A stretch of 27,991 nt of DNA from JBJXGC01 sp046154545. GTDB taxonomy: Bacteria; Chloroflexota; Dehalococcoidia; Tepidiformales; Tepidiformaceae. Below are positions 1-7,163 of the stretch, piece by piece; the stretch's first letter is position 1; each line of letters opens with the position of its first letter. The notes beneath the pieces were generated by a model. It searched no databases, had not been told where the DNA came from, and saw only the letters and a list, made by a program, of their open reading frames with translations. The DNA lies in assembly GCA_046154545.1 (NCBI GenBank), contig JBJXGC010000262.1:1-27991 (forward strand), written 5' to 3'. Position numbers and translations under genes: made by a program.

Positions 1-738
1 GGTGCCCTCGTAGAGGGCCTTGCCGACGACGACCCCCTCGCAGCCGGAGTGGGCCAGCACTTCGAGGTCGTCGTACGACCCTACGCCACCGGACGCAATA
101 ACGGGAATAGTCAGCGCCGCGACCAGATCGCGGTAGAGGCCGAGGTTGGGGCCGACGAGCGCGCCATCCCTGGCGATGTCGGTGACCATGACCCGTGCCA
201 CGCCGGCGGCGGCCATCGTCCGGGCAAGGTCGAGGACCCGGATCCCGCTGCCCTCAAGCCAGCCGTTGGTCATGACCTCGCCGTCGCGGCAGTCGATCGA
301 GACGGCGATGTGGCCAGCGAACGCCTGGACCGCCTCGCGGACGAAGCCGGGGTCGGCGACGGCGGCGCTCCCGAGCTGGACTCGGTCGGCGCCCGATTCG
401 ACCCACATCCGGACCGTGTCCAGGTCCCGGATCCCGCCCGCGACCTCCACCGGGATGTCAACGGCCCGGCAGATCGCGAGCATGAGGTCGCGGTTCACCG
501 GCCGCTTCTCCCGGGCGCCATCGAGATCGACGACATGGAGCCGGCTGGCGCCCAGCGACTGCCAGTGGCGAGCCATCGCGACCGGCTCGCCGTAGACGGT
601 CTCGTTGCCGTAGTCGCCCTGGAAGAGCCGGACGCACTGGCCGCCGCGGATGTCGATCGCCGGGATGACTTCGAAGTTCCGAGTGCCGAGTGCCGGGTTC
701 CGAGTACCAGCGCCGAGAGGTGAGGCGTCCTGGGCCAT
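1..738 (-). CDS. hisA: HisA, ProFAR isomerase (3' end outside window)
   Basis: Phosphoribosylformimino-5-aminoimidazole carboxamide ribotide isomerase, the fourth step of histidine synthesis, a cytoplasmic (beta/alpha)8 barrel. The minus strand is open for 246 codons from ATG at 738 to the window edge. It shows the family opening FEVIPAIDIRGG with the catalytic Asp in AIDIRGG, then VDLDGA, EVAGGIRD, and the second-half motif VTDIARDG with the other catalytic Asp, followed by IASGGV and a phosphate-binding VVVGKALYEG near the cut. The start lies 2 nt after the hisH stop, so the two are probably translationally coupled. Oddity: about 20 residues precede the usual family start, and part of them is encoded by a heptanucleotide repeat at 677-711. 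No in-frame ATG, GTG or TTG lies between 738 and the conserved region, so the extension is probably translated. The identification is firm; only the C-terminal few residues are missing. Confidence 0.97.
   Translation of the reverse strand, partial: MAQDASPLGAGTRNPALGTRNFEVIPAIDIRGGQCVRLFQGDYGNETVYGEPVAMARHWQSLGASRLHVVDLDGAREKRPVNRDLMLAICRAVDIPVEVAGGIRDLDTVRMWVESGADRVQLGSAAVADPGFVREAVQAFAGHIAVSIDCRDGEVMTNGWLEGSGIRVLDLARTMAAAGVARVMVTDIARDGALVGPNLGLYRDLVAALTIPVIASGGVGSYDDLEVLAHSGCEGVVVGKALYEGT
677..711. repeat. Heptanucleotide tandem repeat inside the hisA 5' coding region
   Basis: On the plus strand five consecutive 7-nt units follow the pattern TNCCGAG; the first four are close matches and the fifth is degenerate. 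A 9-nt direct repeat, GTTCCGAGT, recurs exactly 21 nt (three units) apart at 676 and 697. On the coding strand this gives a repeated GTRN peptide in the N-terminal extension of HisA. Confidence 0.75.
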
Positions 739-740
739 GG

Positions 741-1400
741 CTAGCGCGAGCCCGCGACCGCGGGTTCAGCCGCGGGCATGCCGGCCCGCGCCCAGCGGAT
801 GAAGTTGCGATAGATAAGGAGGCCGTGATCGCTGCTCTTCTCCGGGTGGAACTGGGTGGCGATGACATTGTCCCGCGCGACGACGCTCGGGAAAGTCACA
901 CCGTACTCCGTCATCCCGAGTGCGACGGAAGGGTCGAGCGGCACCGGGTAGAAGCTATGGACGAAGTAGAAGGCGCTGCCCGAGGGGATGTCCTCCGTGA
1001 TGGGATGGTCGCGGGTCCAATCGACCGTATTCCAGCCCATGTGTGGGACCTTCCGCCCCTCGCCCGTGGCGAAGTGGCGGATGTTGCCGCCGAAAACGCC
1101 GAGGCACTCCTGGCCGCCACCCTCGTCTGAGTGGTCGAAGAGCGCCTGGAGGCCCATGCAGACGCCCAAGAAGGGCCGGCCTCCGGCGATGTACTCTTTC
1201 AGGGGCTCGACGAGGCCCCGCTCGCGCAGCTTGAGCATCGTGTCGGCGGCGGCGCCGACACCGGGCAGGACGACCGCCCGCGCCCGGTCGATGTCGGCCG
1301 GGTCGGCCGAGACGAGGGGCGCCGAATCGACCCGTTCGATCGCCCGCGCGACGCTGCGGAGGTTACCGGCGTCATAGTCAACGACAACGATGGGGCCCAT
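741..1400 (-). CDS. hisH: HisH, glutamine amidotransferase subunit of IGP synthase
   Basis: Class I glutaminase subunit of imidazole glycerol phosphate synthase. It releases ammonia from glutamine for HisF, which makes IGP and AICAR. The 219-residue protein begins with the typical VVDYDAGNLRS segment. The nucleophile elbow GVCMG places the catalytic Cys at about residue 81, and FHPEKS supplies the His and Glu of the triad at about 185 and 187. Length is normal apart from a short Ala/Pro-rich tail. It is directly followed by hisA; HisF is not in the window and is probably downstream of hisA. ATG 1400 is preceded by TACACT with only 6 nt between, which fits leaderless transcription. A diverged copy of this gene's first ~24 codons lies at 2219-2289. 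Confidence 0.97.
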   Translation of the reverse strand: MGPIVVVDYDAGNLRSVARAIERVDSAPLVSADPADIDRARAVVLPGVGAAADTMLKLRERGLVEPLKEYIAGGRPFLGVCMGLQALFDHSDEGGGQECLGVFGGNIRHFATGEGRKVPHMGWNTVDWTRDHPITEDIPSGSAFYFVHSFYPVPLDPSVALGMTEYGVTFPSVVARDNVIATQFHPEKSSDHGLLIYRNFIRWARAGMPAAEPAVAGSR

Positions 1401-1402
1401 GG

Positions 1403-1849
1403 TCAGAGTGTAGCAGGGGCGGCACAGCTGAGTCGTGACGAAGCCGCCGGACTACCGGTCCGGTTCAGACATCCACTCGGCGATGGTGGAGAGCCAAACC
1501 CGCACCCTGAGGGCGATCTGGCCATCATCCTCCACGGCCAGCGGGCGGCAGCCGTATGCGCATGCCCAAGGACCGGGTCGGATGCATCGACCGCCGGTTC
1601 GACCGTGAACTCATCCCGCAATTCACCCGCCGTAAACCGGACGACGCCCGCACCGCCCGCGGGGTAGCCGTCTTGAACCTGCTCCCACGAACAGCGGCTT
1701 TCGCGGTACATCGAAAGGTACGCCTCTCTCGTCACGACCCGCAGCTTGAAAAACGTGGGGTGCGGGCGGCCTGTTCGCGTCACGAGGCCTCCTCGAAGGA
1801 TACGCCGAAACACCCCCTCCGCACCGGGGATTTCAGGCTCGGGCGACAA
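1403..1849 (-). CDS. Uncharacterised small protein B of a two-gene module, probably frameshifted near its 3' end
   Basis: I cannot name a function. The conserved-looking core reads EGVFRRIL, then GRPHPTFFKLR, LSMYRESRC, GVVRFTAGEL and DPVLGHAH. From memory this pattern fits a family of ~100-residue hypothetical proteins encoded next to a ~120-residue partner, often starting EGVFRR and ending with a DP..GxxAHA motif. The chosen start is TTG 1849, which overlaps gene A by 17 nt; longer starts run deep into gene A. After about position 1560 the frame becomes Ser/Pro/Arg-rich and looks non-coding. The frame one base back (-1) instead reads VEDDGQIALRVRVWLSTI and then AEWMSEPDR, with a stop at 1452-1454. 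A one-base deletion around 1545-1570 would explain this, making the gene ~1452-1849 in its ancestral form. It may be a pseudogene, a recoded gene or a sequencing error. Confidence 0.5.
   Translation of the reverse strand: MSPEPEIPGAEGVFRRILRGGLVTRTGRPHPTFFKLRVVTREAYLSMYRESRCSWEQVQDGYPAGGAGVVRFTAGELRDEFTVEPAVDASDPVLGHAHTAAARWPWRMMARSPSGCGFGSPPSPSGCLNRTGSPAASSRLSCAAPATL
1407..1412 (-). promoter_or_regulatory. -10 box for leaderless hisHA transcript
   Basis: TACACT on the minus strand ends 6 nt before the hisH ATG, so transcription would begin at or next to the start codon. I see no ribosome binding site and no convincing -35 hexamer. If used, it would let hisHA be expressed independently of the module upstream. 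Confidence 0.4.
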
Positions 1850-2216
1850 TCCGATCGATCGCGGCATGCAAGTCGAGCGTTGGCCAGGCAACAATGGCGC
1901 CTGTGGGGGCGTCCCATGCAACGGCCTCGAAGTAGGGCCGTCCAGGCGCCTTTTCAACCGTCACCGTGCCGCGAGGAAGGTCGAGCACGATTCCAAACGT
2001 ACCGTCGGGCCCAAGCGCCAGGTCCGCCAGCGCATCAACGTCTGGCACTGCCCGGGCGAGTGCTTCCAAAAAGGCGGCCACCATGCGCAGGTCGGCCGGC
2101 GTCAGCCGATCGAATCCGTGCTCCGTCGCCGCGAGATCCGCGTCCCACATCTTTGCTTTGAGACCGCGAAAGGATGTCTCCCACGGGGGTGTCATGCGTG
2201 CCGTAGACGTGGCCAT
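1833..2216 (-). CDS. Uncharacterised protein A of a two-gene module
   Basis: 127 residues of unknown function, cytoplasmic: no signal peptide or membrane segment. The N-terminal third contains KMWDADLAATEHGFDRL, then a helical LTPADLRMVAAFLEALARAVPDV, then beta-strand-like segments (GTFGIVLDLP, GTVTVEKA, RPYFEAVAW) and a final HAAIDRIVARA helix. This helix-then-beta layout is like that of small hypothetical proteins found next to gene-B-type partners; that is my recollection, not a search. It overlaps gene B if B starts at 1849. ATG 2216 has only GAGGG one base upstream; ATG 2195 is an alternative. Codons ending in A or T (GCA, GAT, GTT, CTT, TTT, CAT) are visibly more frequent than in neighbouring genes, which suggests acquisition from elsewhere. 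Its start lies 2 nt from the end of a hisH relic. Confidence 0.6.
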   Translation of the reverse strand: MATSTARMTPPWETSFRGLKAKMWDADLAATEHGFDRLTPADLRMVAAFLEALARAVPDVDALADLALGPDGTFGIVLDLPRGTVTVEKAPGRPYFEAVAWDAPTGAIVAWPTLDLHAAIDRIVARA

Positions 2217-2218
2217 GC

Positions 2219-2289
2219 CCTCAGTATCGCACGACCGGAGCTCCGCAAGTTACCGGCGTCGCCGTACTCGACGGCAGCGACGGGGCCCG
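2219..2289 (-). pseudogene. Decayed 5' fragment of hisH
   Basis: The minus strand encodes GPVAAVEYGDAGNLRSSGRA followed by ILRAW. It aligns over ~24 codons with the intact HisH N-terminus (GPIVVVDYDAGNLRSVARAI at 741-1400). GGCCCC and GACGCCGGTAAC are shared exactly, one extra codon (GGC) is inserted, and many differences fall at third positions. The position of the hisH ATG is TCG here, so it has no start, and the similarity ends where gene A begins. It is therefore a relic or a diverged duplicate, not a functional gene. Confidence 0.65.
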
Positions 2290-2468
2290 ACACTCCAGCA
2301 AGCACACGCCGTTCACATCGCTTCCGAGCGCGGCCGGGAGGCCGCTCAACAAACACACACCGCGGCCGCACGCAGGACCCCGAGCGCTGGTCGCCGACAT
2401 CGCAAGGTGCCAGTTCAGCAGCCGTAGTGGGAGGAGCCCGCAAGCCGGAGGATAGGGGTCCCTCGCTG

Positions 2469-2474
2469 TAAACT
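2469..2474 (+). promoter_or_regulatory. -10 box for leaderless ligA transcript
   Basis: TAAACT lies 8 nt before the ligA ATG, placing the predicted transcription start at the start codon. There is no Shine-Dalgarno sequence in the adjacent bases and no clear -35. The rest of the 193-nt stretch 2290-2482 shows nothing else I can name. Confidence 0.4.
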
Positions 2475-2482
2475 TCGACGCT

Positions 2483-4597
2483 ATGACCACGCCCGTCCTC
2501 ACCGACCAGTACGCCGCCCGCCTCCGCTCGGAGGAGCTGCGGAGCCAGATCAACTACCACAATCACCGCTACTACACGCTTGACGACCCCGAGGTCTCCG
2601 ACGCGGAGTACGACGAGCTGATGAACGAGCTGCGGGCGATCGAGGCGGCCTTTCCGGAGCTGATCACACCCGATTCACCGACGCAGCGCGTGGGCGCAGC
2701 CCCTGCGGCCACCTTCGATGTCGTCGAGCACCGGCTGCCGATGCTCAGCCTGGGGAATAGTTTCGCGCCCGAAGACCTCGCCGCCTGGTACCGGCGCGCG
2801 ACCGAGCGGGCCGGCGTCGAAGCCTTCCGGCTCGTCTCCGAGCCGAAGATAGATGGTCTGGCCATGGCCCTGGTATATGAGAACGGCCGCTTCGTCCAGG
2901 GGGCCACCCGCGGCGACGGCCGGCATGGCGAGAACGTCACCGCTAACCTCGCGACCATCCCTTCGATCCCCGCGAAACTGGCGGCACCCTTCCCGGAACG
3001 CTTCGAGGTACGCGGCGAGGTCTATATGTCGAAGTCCGGCTTCGAGCGGATGAACGCAGCCATCGGCGAGCACAACCTCGAACGGGAGCGGGAGGGGCGC
3101 AAGCCTGTGGCGCTTTATGCGAATCCGCGCAACGCCGCGGCCGGGTCCGTCCGGCAGAAGGACGCAACAGTCACCGCCGGCCGGCCGCTGGGGATGTTCG
3201 TCTACCAGCTCGGCTGGGTCGAAGGGGGGACGCGCCCCCCCAGCCATCATGAGACGTTGCAGTGGCTGGCGGCGATGGGCCTTCCGGTGAACCCGGAGGC
3301 GCGGGTGCACGAGACGCTCGCCGAAGCTGAGGGACGGATCAGCTGGTGGGGGCAGCAGCGCGAGCGGCTCGACTACGACATCGATGGAGTTGTCCTGAAA
3401 GTTGACGACGCCACCGCCTGGGAGCCGCTTGGCGTGGTAGGGCGCGAACCCCGCTGGGCGACGGCCTTCAAGTTCCCGCCGCAACAGCGCACGACCAAAC
3501 TCAACCGGATCGAGGTGAACGTCGGACGGACGGGCGTGCTCACGCCCTTCGCCGTCCTCGAGCCGGTCGTCGTCGGCGGCGCCACCGTGAGTCTGGCGAC
3601 CCTGCACAACGAGGGCGACATCCGCCGCAAGGACATCCGCGAGGGCGATACCGTCATCGTCCAACGGGCGGGCGAGGTGATCCCCCAGGTGGTCGCCCCG
3701 GTGATCAGCCTGCGCACGGGCGCGGAGCGCGAGTTCGCGATGCCGGGCCAGTGCCCATCGTGCGGGACCCCTGTCAGCCAGGACCCCTCCGAGGCGGCGG
3801 TCTACTGCCCGAACAGCGAATGCCCCACCCAGCGCGCGCGGCTGATCGAGCACTTCTGCGGGCGGGCGTCCATGGATATCGAGGGCCTGGGGGAGCGGAC
3901 AGCCTGGGCGCTCTACGGCGCCGGCCTGGTGCGCGACCCGGCCGATATCTACGCGCTGACGGCTGAACGGCTGGGTCAACTCGCGGACTTCACGACGAAG
4001 GCAGGCCAGCTCAGCAAGACCGGCGAAAACCTGCTGGCCGGTATCGCGAAGAGTAAGGCACGGCCGCTCTCCAACGTCCTCTTCGCCCTGGGGATCCGTC
4101 ACGTTGGCTTCGAGACGGCGCGTCTGCTTGCGGCCCACTTCGGCAGCCTCAGCGCGCTCCTGGAGGCGTCCGCCGAGGATCTGCAAGAGGTGGAGGGGAT
4201 CGGCCCCGTGGTCGCCCAGAGCATCGCCGCCTGGGCCGCCCGGGAAGGAAATCGCGCCCTGGTAGAGCGGCTGCGGGCACACGGCGTCGATCCGCGCCAG
4301 GAGGTTGCCAAGGTGGCTGAGGGGCCGCTGACAGGGCTCACGTTGCTGGTGACGGGGACGCTCGAATCGATGTCGCGCGAAAAGGCCGAAGACCGCATCC
4401 GCGAGCTGGGCGGGAAGGTCGGCAGCGCTGTGTCGAAGAACACGACCGCCCTCGTGGTGGGCGCGGGCGGCGGGTCGAAGCGGAAGAAGGCCGAAGCGCT
4501 GGGTGTGCGGACGATCGACGAGGCCACCTTCCTGCGTCTCCTGGAGGATGGGGCCGGTGCCCTCACAGATTCGGAGGTAGCGCCAGCGGATTCGTGA
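2483..4597 (+). CDS. ligA: NAD-dependent DNA ligase LigA
   Basis: Seals nicks in DNA during replication and repair, using NAD+ as the adenylate donor. The 704-residue length is typical. Domain order as seen: Ia domain with YYTLDDPEVSDAEYD near residues 30-45; adenylation domain with the nucleotidyl-lysine motif KIDG at K122; OB fold around GRTGVLTPFAVLEPV and ATLHNEGDIRRKDIR; Cys4 zinc finger at C424, C427, C442 and C447; helix-hairpin-helix repeats around 510-600 (VEGIGPVVAQSI); and a C-terminal BRCT domain from about 615 (LTLLVTGTLESMSREKAED). All key residues are present. It is a single-gene unit, divergent from the his-side genes, and starts with an ATG that looks leaderless. A long reading frame on the opposite strand is a G+C artefact. 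Confidence 0.98.
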   Translation: MTTPVLTDQYAARLRSEELRSQINYHNHRYYTLDDPEVSDAEYDELMNELRAIEAAFPELITPDSPTQRVGAAPAATFDVVEHRLPMLSLGNSFAPEDLAAWYRRATERAGVEAFRLVSEPKIDGLAMALVYENGRFVQGATRGDGRHGENVTANLATIPSIPAKLAAPFPERFEVRGEVYMSKSGFERMNAAIGEHNLEREREGRKPVALYANPRNAAAGSVRQKDATVTAGRPLGMFVYQLGWVEGGTRPPSHHETLQWLAAMGLPVNPEARVHETLAEAEGRISWWGQQRERLDYDIDGVVLKVDDATAWEPLGVVGREPRWATAFKFPPQQRTTKLNRIEVNVGRTGVLTPFAVLEPVVVGGATVSLATLHNEGDIRRKDIREGDTVIVQRAGEVIPQVVAPVISLRTGAEREFAMPGQCPSCGTPVSQDPSEAAVYCPNSECPTQRARLIEHFCGRASMDIEGLGERTAWALYGAGLVRDPADIYALTAERLGQLADFTTKAGQLSKTGENLLAGIAKSKARPLSNVLFALGIRHVGFETARLLAAHFGSLSALLEASAEDLQEVEGIGPVVAQSIAAWAAREGNRALVERLRAHGVDPRQEVAKVAEGPLTGLTLLVTGTLESMSREKAEDRIRELGGKVGSAVSKNTTALVVGAGGGSKRKKAEALGVRTIDEATFLRLLEDGAGALTDSEVAPADS

Positions 4598-4650
4598 TTA
4601 CCGCTTAAGAAACGTCATGGGGCTTTATTGAAGCGTTAAAAGAGGCCGGG

Positions 4651-4679
4651 TGCACAGCCGCCTCCACGTGGGCTATACT
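4651..4679 (+). promoter_or_regulatory. Sigma-70-like promoter of the mre operon
   Basis: TGCACA (4651-4656, 4 of 6 matches to TTGACA), a 17-nt spacer and TATACT (4674-4679, 5 of 6 to TATAAT). Transcription would start near 4686, leaving a ~47-nt leader before the mreB TTG. It sits in the only gap of size between ligA and the five overlapping elongasome genes. Confidence 0.55.
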
Positions 4680-4732
4680 AAGGCAGACCGGCTGCGGGCT
4701 GGTCGTCGCCCAGCCCTCCGCGCGGACATCTT

Positions 4733-5794
4733 TTGAGCATCTTACGGCCGCTTTCCGGCATCTTCGGGTTCCTCTCCCACGACATCGCTATCGACCTGGG
4801 CACAGCAAACACGCTCGTTATGGTGCGCGGCCGGGGCATCGTGATCGACGAGCCATCGGTCGTCGCGATCGACCGCGTCTCGAAGAAGATCCTCGCCATC
4901 GGCGCTGAAGCGAAGCGCATGGTCGGCAGGACGCCGGCCAATATCGTGGCCGTACGGCCACTTCGGGACGGCGTCATTTCGGACTTCGAAGTCACGGAAA
5001 AGATGCTGAGCTACTTCATCCGCTCCGTGCACGATCGCTCATTCCTGGCCCAGCCGCGGGTCGTCGTCGGCATCCCGAGCGGCGTCACCGAGGTCGAGAA
5101 GCGCGCCGTCCACGACGCAGCCCTGAACGCCGGGGCCCGCGCCTGCTACCTCATTGAAGAACCGATGGCGGCAGCGATCGGCGCCGGCCTCCCGGTGATC
5201 GAGGCGGCCGGCTGCATGATCGTGGACATCGGCGGTGGGACCACCGAAGTCGCAGTCATCTCCCTCGGCGGGATGGTCGTGAGTACGTCCATCCGGGTGG
5301 CGGGCGATGAGATGGACCAGGACATCATCGCCTACGCGCGCCAGGTCCATAACCTCCTCATTGGCGAGCGCACGGCTGAAGAGATCAAGAAGATGGCCGG
5401 CTCGGCCGCGCCGCTCGAACCGGAAGAGATGGTCGATCTCCGCGGGCGGGACCTGGCCACGGGCCTCCCCAAGGCCGTACAGGTGAGCACCGTCGAGATC
5501 CGGGACGCACTCGCGGGCTCCATCAGCGCGATCGTCGAGGCTGTCCGCTCCACCATCGAAGTCACCCCACCGGAGCTGGTGAGCGACCTGATGGCCCACG
5601 GCATCGCCCTCGCCGGCGGCGGCGCGCTCTTGCGCGGACTCGATCGCAGGCTCAGCCAGGAGACCCGGTTCCCGGTCTACGTTTCCGAAGACCCTCTCCT
5701 TTGCGTCGTCCGCGGCGCCGGCGAAGTGCTGGAGGAACAGGCATTGTTAAGCAAAGTGCAAAGCCAGTTGGCATCCCGTAGACGCGGGCGCTAG
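4733..5794 (+). CDS. mreB: Rod-shape-determining actin homologue MreB
   Basis: Bacterial actin that polymerises under the inner membrane and guides lateral peptidoglycan synthesis. The 353-residue protein carries the actin-fold signatures: phosphate-1 loop IDLGTANTLV (about 20-29), the conserved GIPSGVTEVEKRAV, EEPMAAAIGAGLP, phosphate-2 VDIGGGTTEVAVISLGG, and the adenosine motif GIALAGGGALLRGLD near residue 290. The N-terminus (SILRPLSGIFGFLSH) could serve as a membrane-binding amphipathic helix. The start is TTG: a stop lies upstream at 4679-4681, there is no ATG or GTG in between, and the next in-frame Met falls inside the fold. No clear ribosome binding site is visible, so translation may be modest or begin unusually. 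It is the first gene of the elongasome operon. Confidence 0.95.
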   Translation: MSILRPLSGIFGFLSHDIAIDLGTANTLVMVRGRGIVIDEPSVVAIDRVSKKILAIGAEAKRMVGRTPANIVAVRPLRDGVISDFEVTEKMLSYFIRSVHDRSFLAQPRVVVGIPSGVTEVEKRAVHDAALNAGARACYLIEEPMAAAIGAGLPVIEAAGCMIVDIGGGTTEVAVISLGGMVVSTSIRVAGDEMDQDIIAYARQVHNLLIGERTAEEIKKMAGSAAPLEPEEMVDLRGRDLATGLPKAVQVSTVEIRDALAGSISAIVEAVRSTIEVTPPELVSDLMAHGIALAGGGALLRGLDRRLSQETRFPVYVSEDPLLCVVRGAGEVLEEQALLSKVQSQLASRRRGR

Positions 5795-5820
5795 CATCGA
5801 TCCACCCCCCGGTGAGGCCT

Positions 5821-6651
5821 ATGCTCATCTTCTCACGGTACTCGTGGTGGGTCGCAGCCATGATCGGGTTTGCGCTTTTCCTGGCCGTGGCAAGCCAGAC
5901 CGGCCTGCTGAACCCGTTCCAGGGGGCGTTTCTGACCGTCACGTCCCCCTTCGAACGCCTGCTCACGGGCATCTTCCGGCCCATCGCGGGCGTCCTATCT
6001 GACGCCGGCGACCTCGGCACGCTGCGCAACGAAAACGAGAAGCTCCGCCTCCAGAACGCAGCGCTCACGAACGAGAACGTCCAACTGCGTGAAGACACCG
6101 CACGGATCAAGGAGCTTGAGGCGGCCTTGGGCTTCACCCAGGCGAACACCAGCCTGGCGAAGCTGGCGGCCAACGTGGTGCATCGCGACTCCTCACCATT
6201 CACCGATGTCATCCTCATCGACGCCGGGTCGGGCAGCGGTGTCAAGGCCGGGATGGTGGTGCTCTCGGCCCAGGGGACGCTCCTCGGCAGCGTCACGAAG
6301 GTCACCTCCGGCCAGGCCTTCGTGCGGCTGGTGACCGACACGAAGAGCAAGGTTGCCGCCGAAACCGTAGAAGGGAAAGCGAGCGGTATCGTCACCGGGA
6401 CGCCCGGCAGGGGGCTCGCCTTCGACCTCGCCCAGGCCGACATCCAGGTGGGCGACGTCGTGGCGACCTCGGCCCTGACCGGACGCTACCCGGCCGGCAT
6501 TACCATCGGAAAGGTCGTGGACGTGCAGGGCAGCCCGCAGGACCTCTTCCGCACGGTGAAGCTCGAACCCACCGTCCGCGTATCGACCGTGCGGACGGTC
6601 CTGGTGCTCACCGGGTTCACGCCGACCGATGTCAGGACGACCTCACCGTGA
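5821..6651 (+). CDS. mreC: Rod-shape-determining protein MreC
   Basis: Membrane-anchored periplasmic scaffold that binds MreD and PBP2 and activates the elongasome. It has one N-terminal transmembrane helix (WWVAAMIGFALFLAVASQTG, about residues 8-27), then a coiled coil rich in Asn/Glu/Leu from about 65 to 103 (NENEKLRLQNAALTNENVQL), then the double beta-barrel MreC domain (VVHRDSSPFTDVILIDAGSG; GMVVLSAQGTLLGSV; GDVVATSALTGRYPAGITIG). About 276 residues, normal for the family. The start could also be GTG 5812; I prefer ATG 5821 because GGTGAGG lies just before it, although the spacing is short. The stop overlaps the mreD GTG by 4 nt. Confidence 0.95.
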   Translation: MLIFSRYSWWVAAMIGFALFLAVASQTGLLNPFQGAFLTVTSPFERLLTGIFRPIAGVLSDAGDLGTLRNENEKLRLQNAALTNENVQLREDTARIKELEAALGFTQANTSLAKLAANVVHRDSSPFTDVILIDAGSGSGVKAGMVVLSAQGTLLGSVTKVTSGQAFVRLVTDTKSKVAAETVEGKASGIVTGTPGRGLAFDLAQADIQVGDVVATSALTGRYPAGITIGKVVDVQGSPQDLFRTVKLEPTVRVSTVRTVLVLTGFTPTDVRTTSP

Positions 6652-7163
6652 GAGCAGCGGCAGGGGCAGTCACGGTCCTCCTCGCCGCCCTGGTGCAGGT
6701 CACCGTCGTCCCACTCTTCCCGCTGGGCGGGGCCGTCGCCGACGCGGCCCTGCTGACGCTGGCCGGGGTGGCGCTCTTCATGGGCCCGCACGCGGCCATG
6801 ATCGCGCTGCCGGCACTCTGCCTCTTTCTCGGGTTCGCCAGCGACCGCTCCCCGGGCTTGCTCCTGATCGCTTATCTGCCGTTGCTCCCGCTGGCGGGGG
6901 CCGTCGAAGAGGCCCGTCTCCCGGCGAACCGCTTCGTCCGCCTGTTGCTGGCGGTGGTTGTGGCCGGGGTCTGGGCGCGGGTCGTCCTCTCCGGGTCTGC
7001 CTTCGTCCAGGGCGCCGCGTTCGCCCCAGGACCGCTCCTCACGGACGTGGTCATCCCCGGGCTCGTGCTCGACGCGATCCTGCTTTCGCTTCTCTACCTC
7101 CCGCCGCGGCTCGCCGGCTGGAGCCCTGAATCACTGACGCTACGGCGAATGGGGCGATACTGA
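6648..7163 (+). CDS. mreD: Rod-shape-determining protein MreD
   Basis: Polytopic inner-membrane partner of MreC. The 171-residue protein is almost entirely hydrophobic, with about five transmembrane segments, including one at 8-25, a pair between 35 and 95 (ALLTLAGVALFMGP; LLLIAYLPLLPLAGAV) and one near 100-120 (LLLAVVVAGVWARVVLS). Sequence conservation in this family is low, so the name rests on size, topology and its position between mreC and PBP2. The GTG start overlaps the mreC stop (GTGA), and its stop shares one base with the PBP2 ATG (TGATG), the usual sign of translational coupling. Confidence 0.9.
   Translation: MRAAAGAVTVLLAALVQVTVVPLFPLGGAVADAALLTLAGVALFMGPHAAMIALPALCLFLGFASDRSPGLLLIAYLPLLPLAGAVEEARLPANRFVRLLLAVVVAGVWARVVLSGSAFVQGAAFAPGPLLTDVVIPGLVLDAILLSLLYLPPRLAGWSPESLTLRRMGRY

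Noticed and set aside
751..764. CCCGCG/CGCGGG hairpin at the end of hisH as a terminator
   Set aside because: It lies inside coding sequence just before the coupled hisA start and has a 2-nt loop and no T-run; G+C-rich coding DNA makes such pairs often.
2290..2482. Possible gene upstream of ligA
   Set aside because: Frames here give Arg/Ser/Pro-rich products without motifs or ribosome binding sites; only the hisH relic at 2219-2289 and the ligA -10 box could be supported.
2675..4282. 535-codon open frame on the minus strand opposite ligA
   Set aside because: The translation is Arg/Pro/Gly/His-rich with no family motifs, and the plus strand is unmistakably LigA. Long antisense frames are expected at this G+C content.
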